A stretch of 20,384 nt of DNA from Ruminococcaceae bacterium UBA945 (GTDB lineage: Bacteria; Bacillota; Clostridia; Oscillospirales; Acutalibacteraceae), in contig DBCZ01000065.1 in NCBI GenBank assembly GCA_002293315.1, positions 28,861 to 49,244 of the forward strand, given 5' to 3'. This document shows, one piece after another, positions 1 to 8,244 of this stretch. A program made the translations under genes and the position numbers. The first letter of the stretch is position 1; each line of letters starts with the position of its first letter. The notes under the pieces are model-generated. The model had not been told where the DNA came from, made no database searches, and saw only the letters and a program-made list of their open reading frames with translations.

Positions 1-399
1 ATAGGCGGCAGCGAATACCGCATCACCTGTTGCTCAATGGGCAACCCGCACGCCGTGGTGTTCGTCAGCTCCGTCGATAAGGTTGAGCTTGAGAGAATCG
101 GCCCGTTGTTTGAGTATTCACCGCTCTTCCCTGAAAGGGTGAACACAGAGTTTGTGGAAATCCTCGATGAAAACACGATTAAAATGCGCGTGTGGGAACG
201 CGGCAGCGGCGAGACGCTTGCCTGCGGAACAGGCGCATGCGCCGCGGCGGTTGCGGCCGTGCTGAATGGCTACTGCAAGAAGGGCGAAGACGTGAAGGTG
301 ATTCTGCGCGGCGGAGACCTCATCATAAATTACACCGATGAAACCGTAATCATGACGGGCAACGCCGAAAAGGTATTTGACGGCGTAGTGGAAGTATAA
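1..399 (+). CDS. dapF: Diaminopimelate epimerase, C-terminal part (5' end outside window)
   Basis: Partial gene: the frame is open from base 1 and stops at 397-399, giving 132 residues, roughly half of a typical DapF of about 275. DapF is a cytoplasmic, cofactor-independent epimerase that converts LL- to meso-diaminopimelate for lysine and peptidoglycan synthesis, using two cysteines as acid and base. Visible signatures are MGNPH, the RVNTEF segment, MRVWERGSGET, and ACGTGAC, which carries the second catalytic cysteine. The first catalytic cysteine must lie upstream of the window. Only 29 nt separate its stop from the next start, in the same direction, so it may be cotranscribed with the small membrane protein and pyrG. 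Family assignment is secure; nothing can be said about the N-terminus. Confidence 0.95.
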   Translation: MGGSEYRITCCSMGNPHAVVFVSSVDKVELERIGPLFEYSPLFPERVNTEFVEILDENTIKMRVWERGSGETLACGTGACAAAVAAVLNGYCKKGEDVKVILRGGDLIINYTDETVIMTGNAEKVFDGVVEV

Positions 400-413
400 T
401 TTGAATTTTTATG

Positions 414-422
414 AAAGGAGGT
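414..422 (+). promoter_or_regulatory. Strong Shine-Dalgarno that fixes the start of the small membrane protein
   Basis: AAAGGAGGT lies six bases before the ATG at 429. The in-frame ATG at 411 immediately precedes this motif and has no ribosome binding site of its own, so translation almost certainly starts at 429. Confidence 0.8.
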
Positions 423-428
423 GTTTTG

Positions 429-599
429 ATGTATAAGTTTGGGCAGATTTTACTGATTATCGCCGTGCTTGGCATACTTGCAGTAAGCATATTACTCTTC
501 ATGAATCTTATTGATACCAGAATTTCAGGCGGCGCTTTGGTTCTGGCACTAATCTTCATAGGCGCGGGAAGCGGAATTTCAAGGAAATACAGGAAATGA
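429..599 (+). CDS. Small hypothetical two-helix membrane protein
   Basis: A 56-residue protein with the best ribosome binding site in this part of the window (AAAGGAGGT, spacing six). It has two hydrophobic segments, at about residues 5-27 and 33-48, joined by a short polar loop (NLIDTRISG), and ends in a basic tail SRKYRK. This predicts a helical hairpin in the membrane with a positive C-terminus, probably in the cytoplasm. I recognise no family, catalytic motif or toxin signature. It lies between dapF and pyrG in the same direction, with gaps of 29 and 42 nt, so cotranscription is likely. The strong ribosome binding site and neat fit between two housekeeping genes support a real gene; the function is unknown. 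Confidence 0.7.
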   Translation: MYKFGQILLIIAVLGILAVSILLFMNLIDTRISGGALVLALIFIGAGSGISRKYRK

Positions 600-641
600 T
601 TAAGCGGAGATACAAATTTGATGTGGAGGGATTTCGATTTT

Positions 642-2255
642 ATGGCGAAGTATATTTTTGTTACAGGAGGAGTTGTTTCGGGGCTGGGAAAAGGCATAAC
701 CGCTGCCTCGCTGGGCAGGCTCTTGAAAGCGAGAGGGCTGCGCGTGACCGCGCAGAAGCTTGACCCCTATCTGAATGTTGACCCCGGCACGATGAGCCCC
801 TATCAGCACGGTGAGGTCTACGTCACCGACGACGGCCTCGAGGCCGACCTCGATTTAGGGCATTATGAGCGCTTCATTGACGAGGATTTGAACAAGTATT
901 CCAGCATCACCTCGGGCAAGATATACTGGAACGTCCTTAATAAAGAGAGAAACGGTGACTATGACGGCAACACCGTGCAGGTTATCCCCCACATAACCAG
1001 CGAAATCAAGAGCTTCATCTATAACGTCGCGCAGGAATCGAATGCCAACATCGTGATAACCGAAATCGGCGGAACAGTCGGCGACATCGAGAGCCAGCCG
1101 TTCCTTGAGGCCATACGCCAGGTATCCCACGAGGTGGGCTACGGCAATTCCCTGTTCGTTCACGTCACCTTGGTGCCTTATCTCAAGGGCTCAGGCGAGC
1201 ATAAATCGAAGCCCACACAGCATTCCGTCAAGGAGCTGCAGTCAATGGGCATATCTCCGAATATAATCGTGCTGCGCAGCGACGAGCCTATTGAAGATGA
1301 GAGCGTAATTGAAAAAATCGCACTGTTTTGCAATGTTAAGGACGACTGCGTAATTGAAAACCTCACAATCCCCGTACTCTATGAGGCACCGATTATGCTT
1401 GAAAAGCACGCGTTTTCAAAGGTTGTTTGCCGTGAGCTTCACCTCGACGTCCCTGAGCCTGACCTCACTGAGTGGCAGTCGATGATTGAAAAGGTGAGAG
1501 GCAGGAAGAAGACCGTGCGCGTGGCGCTCGTCGGGAAATACGTCAAGCTGCACGACGCCTATCTCTCCGTCATGGAGGCTCTGCGCCACGCGGGCTATGA
1601 CCACAGCACCAAGGTGGACATCAAGTGGGTGGATTCAGAAATTCTGGACGAAGAAAACGTCGATTCATACCTCGGTGACTGCAACGGCGTGATTATCCCC
1701 GGCGGCTTCGGCACAAGGGGTGTTGACGGTATGCTGACGGCGGCAAAATACGCGCGTGAACATAATGTGCCGTATTTCGGCATTTGCCTGGGCATGCAAA
1801 TCGCGGTTATAGAGTTTATCCGTAATGTATGCGGAATTGAAGACGCGAACTCGGGCGAGTTTGACGAATACGGTCTGCACAAGGTCATTGACTTCATGCC
1901 GGACCAAAACAAGAACATCCCCAAGGGCGGCACGCTTCGCCTCGGCAGCTATCCGTGCAAAATTCTCGGCGGCAAAATGGCCGAGTGTTATAAAGAAGAA
2001 TCTGTTAACGAGCGCCACAGACATCGCTATGAGTTTAACAACGATTACCGCGATACCGTAGCCCAGGCCGGCATGATAATAACCGGTCTTTCGCCGGACG
2101 ACAGCCTTGTTGAGGCGATTGAAATCCCCGCAAACGATTTCTTCGTTGCCGGGCAGTTTCACCCCGAATTTAAGAGCAGACCCAACCATTCACACCCGCT
2201 GTTCAAGGGCTTTATCGGCGCGGCGGTGAATCACATGGAGAAGAGTAAAGAATGA
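642..2255 (+). CDS. pyrG: CTP synthase (glutamine hydrolysing)
   Basis: A 537-residue cytoplasmic enzyme that makes CTP from UTP, ATP and glutamine, the last step of pyrimidine nucleotide synthesis. The N-terminal synthetase domain (about 1-270) opens with the typical KYIFVTGGVVSGLGKG P-loop and contains DPYLNVDPGTMSPYQHGEVYV and EIGGTVGDIES. The C-terminal class I glutamine amidotransferase domain (about 290-537) has the nucleophile Cys382 in GICLGMQ and His507/Glu509 in FHPEF, so the triad is complete. Length is normal. The frame opens upstream at a TTG (618), but ATG 642 gives the family-standard N-terminus and has GGAGGG at 625-630. It follows dapF and the small membrane gene in the same direction. 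No promoter of its own was found. Confidence 0.97.
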   Translation: MAKYIFVTGGVVSGLGKGITAASLGRLLKARGLRVTAQKLDPYLNVDPGTMSPYQHGEVYVTDDGLEADLDLGHYERFIDEDLNKYSSITSGKIYWNVLNKERNGDYDGNTVQVIPHITSEIKSFIYNVAQESNANIVITEIGGTVGDIESQPFLEAIRQVSHEVGYGNSLFVHVTLVPYLKGSGEHKSKPTQHSVKELQSMGISPNIIVLRSDEPIEDESVIEKIALFCNVKDDCVIENLTIPVLYEAPIMLEKHAFSKVVCRELHLDVPEPDLTEWQSMIEKVRGRKKTVRVALVGKYVKLHDAYLSVMEALRHAGYDHSTKVDIKWVDSEILDEENVDSYLGDCNGVIIPGGFGTRGVDGMLTAAKYAREHNVPYFGICLGMQIAVIEFIRNVCGIEDANSGEFDEYGLHKVIDFMPDQNKNIPKGGTLRLGSYPCKILGGKMAECYKEESVNERHRHRYEFNNDYRDTVAQAGMIITGLSPDDSLVEAIEIPANDFFVAGQFHPEFKSRPNHSHPLFKGFIGAAVNHMEKSKE

Positions 2256-2258
2256 ACA

Positions 2259-2288
2259 AAAGCGCCTGACAGCTTTGTCGGGCGCTTT
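2259..2288 (+). terminator. Hairpin after pyrG, possible weak terminator or attenuator before araD
   Basis: A 13-bp stem (2259-2271 with 2276-2288, one G-U pair, loop GCTT) starts four bases after the pyrG stop and ends just before the araD ribosome binding site. The arm ends in only three T, followed by CAG, so the U-tract is poor. It may reduce rather than stop read-through into araD. No separate araD promoter fits in the 48-nt gap. Confidence 0.55.
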
Positions 2289-2303
2289 CAGATTGGAGAA
2301 GCT

Positions 2304-3005
2304 ATGCTTGAAAGGCTTAAAGAGAGAGTATATGAAGCCAATATGCTTTTGCATGAGCATAATCTGGTCGTCCTGACATGGGGCAACGTCAGCGAGCTGG
2401 ATGCCGAAACCGGCATCATGGCGATAAAGCCGAGCGGCGTAAGCTACGCTTCTTTGACGAGTGACATGATGGTGCTCATAGATGTAAAAAGCGGAAGAAA
2501 GCTTGAGGGCAAGCTCAACCCTTCAAGCGATACCGCCACGCATTGCGAGCTGTACAGAGCCTTCGAGGGAATCGGTGGAATCACACATACGCACAGCCGA
2601 TGGGCGACTGTTTTCGCGCAGGCAGGCAGAGGTATTCCACCTCTCGGCACGACGCACGCAGACTATTTCCACGGCGAAATACCCTGCACAAGAGAAATGA
2701 CGGCAGAGGAAATTGCAGGCGATTATGAAGCCGAAACTGGCAAAGTTATCGCAGAGACATTAAGCAGACGCGTTCTTACTGACACGCCATTGGCAACGCC
2801 TGCCGCGCTTGTGCGCTCACACGGGCCTTTCACATGGGGAAAGAACGCCGCCGAAGCCGTACACAATGCCGTTGTGCTGGAGGAAATTGCCTTCATGGCA
2901 TGGCAGAATCTTTTGCTCGACTCGGATATTTCACCCATGCAAAAAGAGCTTATGGACAGGCACTTTTTCAGAAAGCACGGCGAGAACGCATATTACGGGC
3001 AGTAA
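2304..3005 (+). CDS. araD: L-ribulose-5-phosphate 4-epimerase (class II aldolase/adducin family)
   Basis: A 233-residue cytoplasmic metal-dependent enzyme that links L-ribulose 5-phosphate to D-xylulose 5-phosphate by a retro-aldol mechanism. Motifs appear in family order: TWGNVS (25-30), IKPSGVSY (41-48), SSDTATH with Asp76, THTHS with metal ligands His95 and His97, GTTHADYF with Asp120, Glu142, RSHGPFTWG with the third ligand His173, and the C-terminal KHGENAYYGQ. Length matches E. coli AraD (231). The start has GGAGAA at 2295-2300. UlaF and SgbE are close paralogues with the same reaction, so the symbol reflects chemistry; the source pathway (arabinose, ascorbate or other) is not shown. 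No kinase, isomerase or transporter gene lies next to it. It converges on the SLH protein gene. Confidence 0.92.
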   Translation: MLERLKERVYEANMLLHEHNLVVLTWGNVSELDAETGIMAIKPSGVSYASLTSDMMVLIDVKSGRKLEGKLNPSSDTATHCELYRAFEGIGGITHTHSRWATVFAQAGRGIPPLGTTHADYFHGEIPCTREMTAEEIAGDYEAETGKVIAETLSRRVLTDTPLATPAALVRSHGPFTWGKNAAEAVHNAVVLEEIAFMAWQNLLLDSDISPMQKELMDRHFFRKHGENAYYGQ

Positions 3006-3010
3006 ATCAA

Positions 3011-3058
3011 AATACGGCAAAGTGCCGGGGAACATATTCCCCGGCACTTTGCCGTATT
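3011..3058. terminator. Very strong 22-bp hairpin between convergent genes
   Basis: A perfect 22-bp inverted repeat (3011-3032 with 3037-3058) with a CATA loop begins six bases after the araD stop. It lies 48 bp beyond the end of the converging SLH gene, so it can serve transcripts from both sides. No long U-tract follows on either strand, so it may act as a transcript-end stabiliser as much as a terminator. Confidence 0.75.
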
Positions 3059-3070
3059 CTAATGGAGAGT

Positions 3071-3093
3071 AAAAAGAAGATAAAATCTCTTTT
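3071..3093 (-). terminator. AT-rich hairpin after the SLH protein gene
   Basis: On the minus strand, 14 nt after the SLH gene stop, an AAAAGA-GAT arm pairs with ATC-TTCTTTT across a three-base loop with one bulge, and the right arm runs into a T-rich stretch. The stem is weak and T-rich. It could be a modest terminator ahead of the strong hairpin at 3011-3058. Confidence 0.35.
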
Positions 3094-3106
3094 CTTGTAA
3101 TCTGTA

Positions 3107-6100
3107 TTACGCTATCACAAAGCGCATGAAGTTCTTCAGCATTTGCGCAGCCTCAGCACGTGTAGCCGTTTCTTGCGGCAGCAGCATGCCTCTGTGGTCG
3201 CCGTTCAGAACTCCCGCCTCGGATAGGTCGCTCATTCCATCGACTGCATATGCGCTGATATGCTCCATGTCCCCGAAATCCGGCATCGGGCGGTGGTCCG
3301 GAATATTGTGGCTCTTGTAAACTGTGTAGCGATGAAGCATCGCGGCCATTTCCTGGCGCTTAACCTCTCTGCTCGGTTCATACCTATCTTCCGTAATGCC
3401 TTCCACTATGCCGTTCTGCTCGCCCCACTTCACCGCATCGTGATACCACGCATTCGGCGATACGTCGGTGAACGGAATATCCGCGGCATCATCCGCCACT
3501 GCGGGGTTGCCTTCCATGTTCCACAGCACCGTTACAAACATCGCGCGCGTCATGCCGTCCTGCGGGCCGAAGCGGGTGTTGCCATAGCCGCTCATCAAAT
3601 TGAAATGATTTACAAAGCTTATCGCATCATAGTACCATGCTTCTTCGTCCACATCAATGAACTGATTGTTCCAGAGAAGCACCTCATCATAGCCGACCAC
3701 GAAATTGCCCAGAGTGTCACGCGGCACTGTGAAAGTGATGAGCCCCGTCGAGGCGTCATAAGTGCCGTCTATGCGGATTAACTCGCCGTCCTCTGTGAGG
3801 TACCCCACGCTGACGCCTTCCGGCACTTCGCTGACTTTAAGCGCATACGGCAGGCTGATCTCCGCCGAAATATCGGCTGACTCACCGTCAATAAGGATAT
3901 CAACATTGGTCACTGTATCATAATGCTTGGCATTGGCCGCGTGCATTCCGTCAAGTGTTCCGTCGGGAATCACCGTGGCCTCTATGGTAATCGGCGCTGT
4001 GCCCGTATTCGCGTTTTCGGCGAGTTCGCCCAGAGCCTCGGGCTCTATTTTAACATTTGCGTTGGGCATGTTAATATTCAGCCCTATCCCAGCGTCAGAG
4101 AATTTTTGCGCCTCGGCTGCATTGAAGCCGGCGCCGCTTACGTTTGAAATCCCTGAAAGGTCAAGCGTAATTTCAGGTTTGGCGCCGTCGCCGAGCTCAT
4201 TCGCCTTATCAAGCGCACCTGTAATAAGCTCTTGCGTGATATTATCATTCAGGCCGATTGCCGCCGTGCCCGCAATACTATCTATCGTAATCGGGATGTT
4301 TACCGTTTTGCCGCTTGAGCCGGCTGCTCCGCCCGAACCAGGAATCGTCGTTTGGGGCGGCGGGTTTGTCACTGGTGGTTTTACCGTAATGCCCGGTACC
4401 TCAATGAAACCGTCGATTGAACTGCCGTCTGTGTAGCTGATGCCAGGCTTTCCGTTTCGCACCTCATATTTCACTGTCAAATGGTCGGGTATTACTGTCA
4501 GGCCGTCGCTTGCGCCCGGTGCGTAATTATTTGTGCCGCCTCCGAAATCGCTGCCTTGGGGGCGAGCTCTGGCAATGAAGATGGCGTCGTCCGTCGGCAC
4601 AGTATTCGGCAGGATTAGCCCGCTCGCCGTGCCTCTGCCGTAGATTACGGCTGTGCCTCCGATTGACGGTGACGAACCCGCCCATATTGCCAGGCCGGGA
4701 GTATCATCGCTGGTTAGCAGACCGCCGGAAATCGTCACACTGGAAGAGCCTAAAGAGCTGTCTCGAATGCCATAGGCTCCACCCGAACCATCCCCGCCGT
4801 CAATGGTGCCGCCGGTGACGGTTAAGCTTGCCCCGAGGCCATTGTTGATGTGAACTCCGTAGCTCGTGCCCTTCTCAGACGTACCGCCGCTTATCACTGC
4901 GTCTCCCGAAATGGTTACGGCGGCTTCATCCCAGATATAGAGACCGTAGCTGTTATCATTATTTCCTGTCGCAATTCCTGCGTCGATTGTGCCGCCGGTG
5001 ATGTCAAGCTCTCTCGTGCCTTCGACATATATACCGTAGCTCGCCTCGCCTCTGCCGCCGCTGATGTCAGAATCTCCTGAAATGGAGGTATCCCCCGAGC
5101 CCTCAAGATATACGCCGTAGCTATCCCCATCGGAAGCTGTACCGGCAGCTATTATGGCATCGCTGATGTCAACATCGGCGCTGCCGATAACATATACGCC
5201 GTAGCTGTCGCCCCATTCGGAGTCTCCGCCGTTGACTGTGCTGTTGCTGACGGTAAGCGCATTGCCAGAACTATAGTCATATATGCCGCGGCTGTCGCTT
5301 TCGGCGTCACCTGCGTTAACCGTACTGTCAGTGACAGTGACACTTCCCTCGCCGCCGGAGTTCATGATACCGTAACTGCTACCTGCGTCGCCGCCGCTGA
5401 TAACAGCGCCGTCTTCAATTACGATGTCGCCATCATAATAATTCACTATACCGTAGCTGTATTCGCTGGCGTTGCCGCCGGTGACTTCGCCGCCTGTGAC
5501 GGTGAGATTGCCGTTGTCATACATGTAGATGCCGCTGCTTTCGCCGTCGCCGACGTTGCCGCCGGTGACAGAGCTGTTTTCAACAACTGTATCGCCTTCG
5601 CTGTTACATATACCGCTGCTTTCGCCATAGCCAGCAACATCTCCGCCGCTGACGGTGCTGTCTGTGACAGTGAGAGTGCCGGTGTCATAGTTTCCAATGC
5701 CGTAGCTGCCGCCAACGGTGACGTTTCCGCCGCTGACGGTACTGTCTGTGACAATGAGATTGCCATCGCCCTCGTTGCAGATGCCGTGGCCTTCGCCGTC
5801 ACCGGTGATGTTGCCGCCGGTGACGATGCCGTTTTCAACGGTGACGTTACCTGAGCCGCCGTTATATATACCGTCACTGTAGCCATATTCAACATTTCCG
5901 GCGCTTACTGTGCTGTCTTCCACGACGACGTTGCCTGAGCCGATGTTAGAGATGCCGGCGCTTGAGCCTTCACCGGTGACGTTGCCGCCCGTGACTGTGC
6001 CGCCGCCAACTACTGTGACATCGCCGTTGCCGCGGTTGTTGATACCGCTTGTGTTGCATTGATCACCAACTGTGCCGCTCCGCACTGTGCCGCCGTCAAC

Positions 6101-8209
6101 AATAATTGAGGTAGAGCTGTTGTTATCTATTCCATACGAATCTTCATTGCCATGAAATGTGGAGATAACCGAAGCCCCGGGGCCGACCGTGAAGGTTGAG
6201 TTCGCCCCTGAAGATGTAATGGAAAGCGCCACTTCATCAGTGCTGACGAACGGAATTTCCCAAACCACGTTGACATCCTCCGGGATTGTCAAGTTGATGG
6301 TGTCCGTCGCCGGGTTCTGAGCTGTGCCTGAAGTCGGCGTGCCGCTAACGGTCAGAGTGTTTGTAGTCGGGTCCCATGTGATTCCGCTACCGTCGCTGAG
6401 GCCTGTTTTCGATGCTATATCTGCAATCAGAGTTGTTGGCTTGGGCGCCGCCTGAATGACGCTGAACTTCGCGTTTTCGTTGGCTTTAACAGTCAAATCC
6501 TCATCGCTTGTCAGGAATGAGCCGGGTATGGTGATTTCAAACGCCTCAAATAATCCCGTGGTCGGTGTGCCGCCAATACCGAGTGTTATTGAAGCGCCTC
6601 CTGTACTGGCATTCGCGGCCGCATACATATCGTCCGGTATTGCTTGGAACCATGCTTTTGCATTGTCTTCGCTCATGGTTTGCTTTACCGTATCATTTAT
6701 CAGCGTGATAGTCGCGCTCACTTCATGGATGCTTACGCCTGTTATTCCGCTGACGTCCACATCGGAAATGGTGGCAGCGTGTGACGGGATATCAAACTTG
6801 GCATTGGCATTGCCCGTTACGGTCACTGCGGCGCCGCCGTTGAGCACATCCTCGGGAATAGTTATACTAAATGCACCCTCTATCCCCGTCGCCGGTATGC
6901 CGCCGAAAGTGATGGTCACCGAAGTGCCGCTTCCGCTGGCTTTAGCCGTCATACCTGACGGTAGGCCCGCAAACCAGTTTGAGACGTCTTCGTTCGTCAA
7001 GGTTCCTTTCAGCGAATCATTTGCGATTGTTATTCTGGCGGTCTGCCCAGGGGGTAATTCCACCCCTGCCACGCCGCTTATAGTTATGTTCCCAACCGTA
7101 GCCGAAGCTCTCGAGCTGGTGACCGCATCTTCAATGGCGTCTTCTATCTCCTGCGGGTCGCCGGTGCCTATATGGAATGATGCCTGCACAAGCTCGCCCG
7201 GTTCAACGCTGATATTCTGCGCCTTTGCCACTGCTATGCTGTCTACGCCGCTCATAGGTGAAGTAGAATTAGCGGTATTCCAAAACTGCTTCCAAAACTC
7301 TTCATAGGCATCGTAATCCCCCCAAAAGTTATAAGCGGTGCTGTTGGTGTTGATAAGAGCCAGGGTTACCGGAACGCCATCCACGTCTCCCGCCATTGTG
7401 AATCCTGTGCCACCGGTAATCGGGGCGATAGGTGCGTCATCATTGTCGCCAATCTGAACATCGGCTCCCATGGCGATTTTAATGCCGCTAATGGTTGTAT
7501 CCGTCGTGTTGAGGAAGCTGTAGCAGACAGTGGTCAACTCTGTGTTCGGGTACTGCCGTGTGCTTATCCAGCCCTTTGCGCCATTTGTTTTCGCCGCCAC
7601 TATCCAAGCATCATCAAATGAGGTTTGTACATCTCCCGTACCCTCATAATCCAGCTCATCATTGACGTCACCAATATCAAAACCGCCGGAACCACCAAAA
7701 GTATTATAGCCCGGTTCTTGAGTGCCCAGAGGTGTGTATACGCCGGAGCTCTTCACAGGCGGCGCAGTTACCGTAAGCGGCGAAGATAACGTGTATGTTT
7801 TGCTTTGGCCGTGAGTCAAAGCCACGCTGTTGATTACAATTTCCGCACCCGGGGCGCCTCTCAGCATAGCCGAAAACCAGCCAGTATCCTCATGGATGAG
7901 CGCTGTGTTATCCAGTGTTTGCCCTGTCCCGTTTTCCGTATAGGTCACTGTGACGCCGCTTATTAAGCCTTTGGCGCCGGCGCCGTTGTATACGCCGGTC
8001 AGCAGAACGCATGCAGTGCTGGTCTCCGACTTAAACGGCACGGCGGAGAACGTGAAGTCATCAGCGACTACCGGTGCTGCGTGCGCCACGGGTATAACTG
8101 AAAGCACCAATATGATGCTCAGCAGTATTGAGAGTAGTTTACTTGCACTCTTTCGCATAATTTGTTTCCTCCTCATAGAGTTAAGTGAGTTGTTTGCTTG
8201 TTTTTGCAT
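3107..8209 (-). CDS. Large exported surface protein with beta-helix-like repeats and three SLH domains
   Basis: A 1700-residue protein. The signal peptide ends near AHA|APVV (residue 45). Then follow a unique domain (about 46-365), two tandem copies of a roughly 108-residue domain (368-474 and 477-584), a linker (about 590-680), about 18 glycine-rich repeats of 26-30 residues (690-1175), a proline-rich linker near 1271-1290, a conserved-looking region (1301-1510), and three SLH domains (about 1517-1567, 1580-1627, 1644-1696). SLH domains bind secondary cell-wall polymers, so the protein is probably displayed on the cell wall. The repeats resemble a right-handed parallel beta-helix, as in adhesins and polysaccharide-active proteins, but no catalytic motif is visible. 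Two starts are possible: ATG 8209 (GGAGG, spacing five) and ATG 8158 (AGGAGG, spacing nine), the latter giving a standard 28-residue signal peptide. Confidence 0.93.
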   Translation of the reverse strand: MQKQANNSLNSMRRKQIMRKSASKLLSILLSIILVLSVIPVAHAAPVVADDFTFSAVPFKSETSTACVLLTGVYNGAGAKGLISGVTVTYTENGTGQTLDNTALIHEDTGWFSAMLRGAPGAEIVINSVALTHGQSKTYTLSSPLTVTAPPVKSSGVYTPLGTQEPGYNTFGGSGGFDIGDVNDELDYEGTGDVQTSFDDAWIVAAKTNGAKGWISTRQYPNTELTTVCYSFLNTTDTTISGIKIAMGADVQIGDNDDAPIAPITGGTGFTMAGDVDGVPVTLALINTNSTAYNFWGDYDAYEEFWKQFWNTANSTSPMSGVDSIAVAKAQNISVEPGELVQASFHIGTGDPQEIEDAIEDAVTSSRASATVGNITISGVAGVELPPGQTARITIANDSLKGTLTNEDVSNWFAGLPSGMTAKASGSGTSVTITFGGIPATGIEGAFSITIPEDVLNGGAAVTVTGNANAKFDIPSHAATISDVDVSGITGVSIHEVSATITLINDTVKQTMSEDNAKAWFQAIPDDMYAAANASTGGASITLGIGGTPTTGLFEAFEITIPGSFLTSDEDLTVKANENAKFSVIQAAPKPTTLIADIASKTGLSDGSGITWDPTTNTLTVSGTPTSGTAQNPATDTINLTIPEDVNVVWEIPFVSTDEVALSITSSGANSTFTVGPGASVISTFHGNEDSYGIDNNSSTSIIVDGGTVRSGTVGDQCNTSGINNRGNGDVTVVGGGTVTGGNVTGEGSSAGISNIGSGNVVVEDSTVSAGNVEYGYSDGIYNGGSGNVTVENGIVTGGNITGDGEGHGICNEGDGNLIVTDSTVSGGNVTVGGSYGIGNYDTGTLTVTDSTVSGGDVAGYGESSGICNSEGDTVVENSSVTGGNVGDGESSGIYMYDNGNLTVTGGEVTGGNASEYSYGIVNYYDGDIVIEDGAVISGGDAGSSYGIMNSGGEGSVTVTDSTVNAGDAESDSRGIYDYSSGNALTVSNSTVNGGDSEWGDSYGVYVIGSADVDISDAIIAAGTASDGDSYGVYLEGSGDTSISGDSDISGGRGEASYGIYVEGTRELDITGGTIDAGIATGNNDNSYGLYIWDEAAVTISGDAVISGGTSEKGTSYGVHINNGLGASLTVTGGTIDGGDGSGGAYGIRDSSLGSSSVTISGGLLTSDDTPGLAIWAGSSPSIGGTAVIYGRGTASGLILPNTVPTDDAIFIARARPQGSDFGGGTNNYAPGASDGLTVIPDHLTVKYEVRNGKPGISYTDGSSIDGFIEVPGITVKPPVTNPPPQTTIPGSGGAAGSSGKTVNIPITIDSIAGTAAIGLNDNITQELITGALDKANELGDGAKPEITLDLSGISNVSGAGFNAAEAQKFSDAGIGLNINMPNANVKIEPEALGELAENANTGTAPITIEATVIPDGTLDGMHAANAKHYDTVTNVDILIDGESADISAEISLPYALKVSEVPEGVSVGYLTEDGELIRIDGTYDASTGLITFTVPRDTLGNFVVGYDEVLLWNNQFIDVDEEAWYYDAISFVNHFNLMSGYGNTRFGPQDGMTRAMFVTVLWNMEGNPAVADDAADIPFTDVSPNAWYHDAVKWGEQNGIVEGITEDRYEPSREVKRQEMAAMLHRYTVYKSHNIPDHRPMPDFGDMEHISAYAVDGMSDLSEAGVLNGDHRGMLLPQETATRAEAAQMLKNFMRFVIA
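4687..6142 (-). repeat. Protein-coding repeat array, about 18 units of 26-30 codons
   Basis: The units are read from SYGI/SSGI-type motifs at residues 691, 720, 750, 778, 808, 835, 864, 891, 918, 945, 973, 1002, 1030, 1057, 1087, 1116, 1145 and, degenerate, 1171. A typical unit is SxGIxNxGxGNVTV followed by xxSTVSGGNV. Early units carry ICN/IYN/IVN after the GI; from 1002 on they become GVYV or GIYV, and the ladder turns more divergent. Spacing is regular, as expected for coils of a beta-helix. The array is imperfect at DNA level, with many synonymous changes, so it is old rather than freshly expanded. Confidence 0.88.
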
Positions 8210-8219
8210 ACTGTCCTCC
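8156..8219 (-). promoter_or_regulatory. Two in-frame starts, each with its own ribosome binding site
   Basis: GGAGG (complement of 8215-8219) lies five bases before ATG 8209. AGGAGG (complement of 8168-8173) lies nine bases before ATG 8158 in the same frame. In the longer product the second site is read as tandem AGG arginine codons, which are usually avoided; this suggests it is maintained as a ribosome binding site. A third ATG (8176) has no such site. Confidence 0.6.
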
Positions 8220-8244
8220 AGAAATTGAAAAATGTTTATATAAA

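Noticed and set aside
1665..2189. A 174-codon minus-strand frame within pyrG
   Set aside because: Complement of a highly conserved enzyme domain; no family resemblance and no ribosome binding site.
3008..3023. The 16-base word CAAAATACGGCAAAGT, repeated at 10200-10215
   Set aside because: The second copy lies inside the kinase coding region and lacks the rest of the hairpin; one such match is plausible by chance in 20 kb.
4687..6142. Regular repeats that could be taken for a CRISPR array or tandem DNA satellite
   Set aside because: The units are imperfect at DNA level, keep a reading frame, vary in steps of three bases and encode a consistent protein motif.
6456..7307. A 283-codon open frame on the plus strand inside the SLH gene
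   Set aside because: It is antisense to a clear coding region, has no plausible ribosome binding site, and its hydrophobic composition is the mirror of Thr/Ala/Asp-rich codons.
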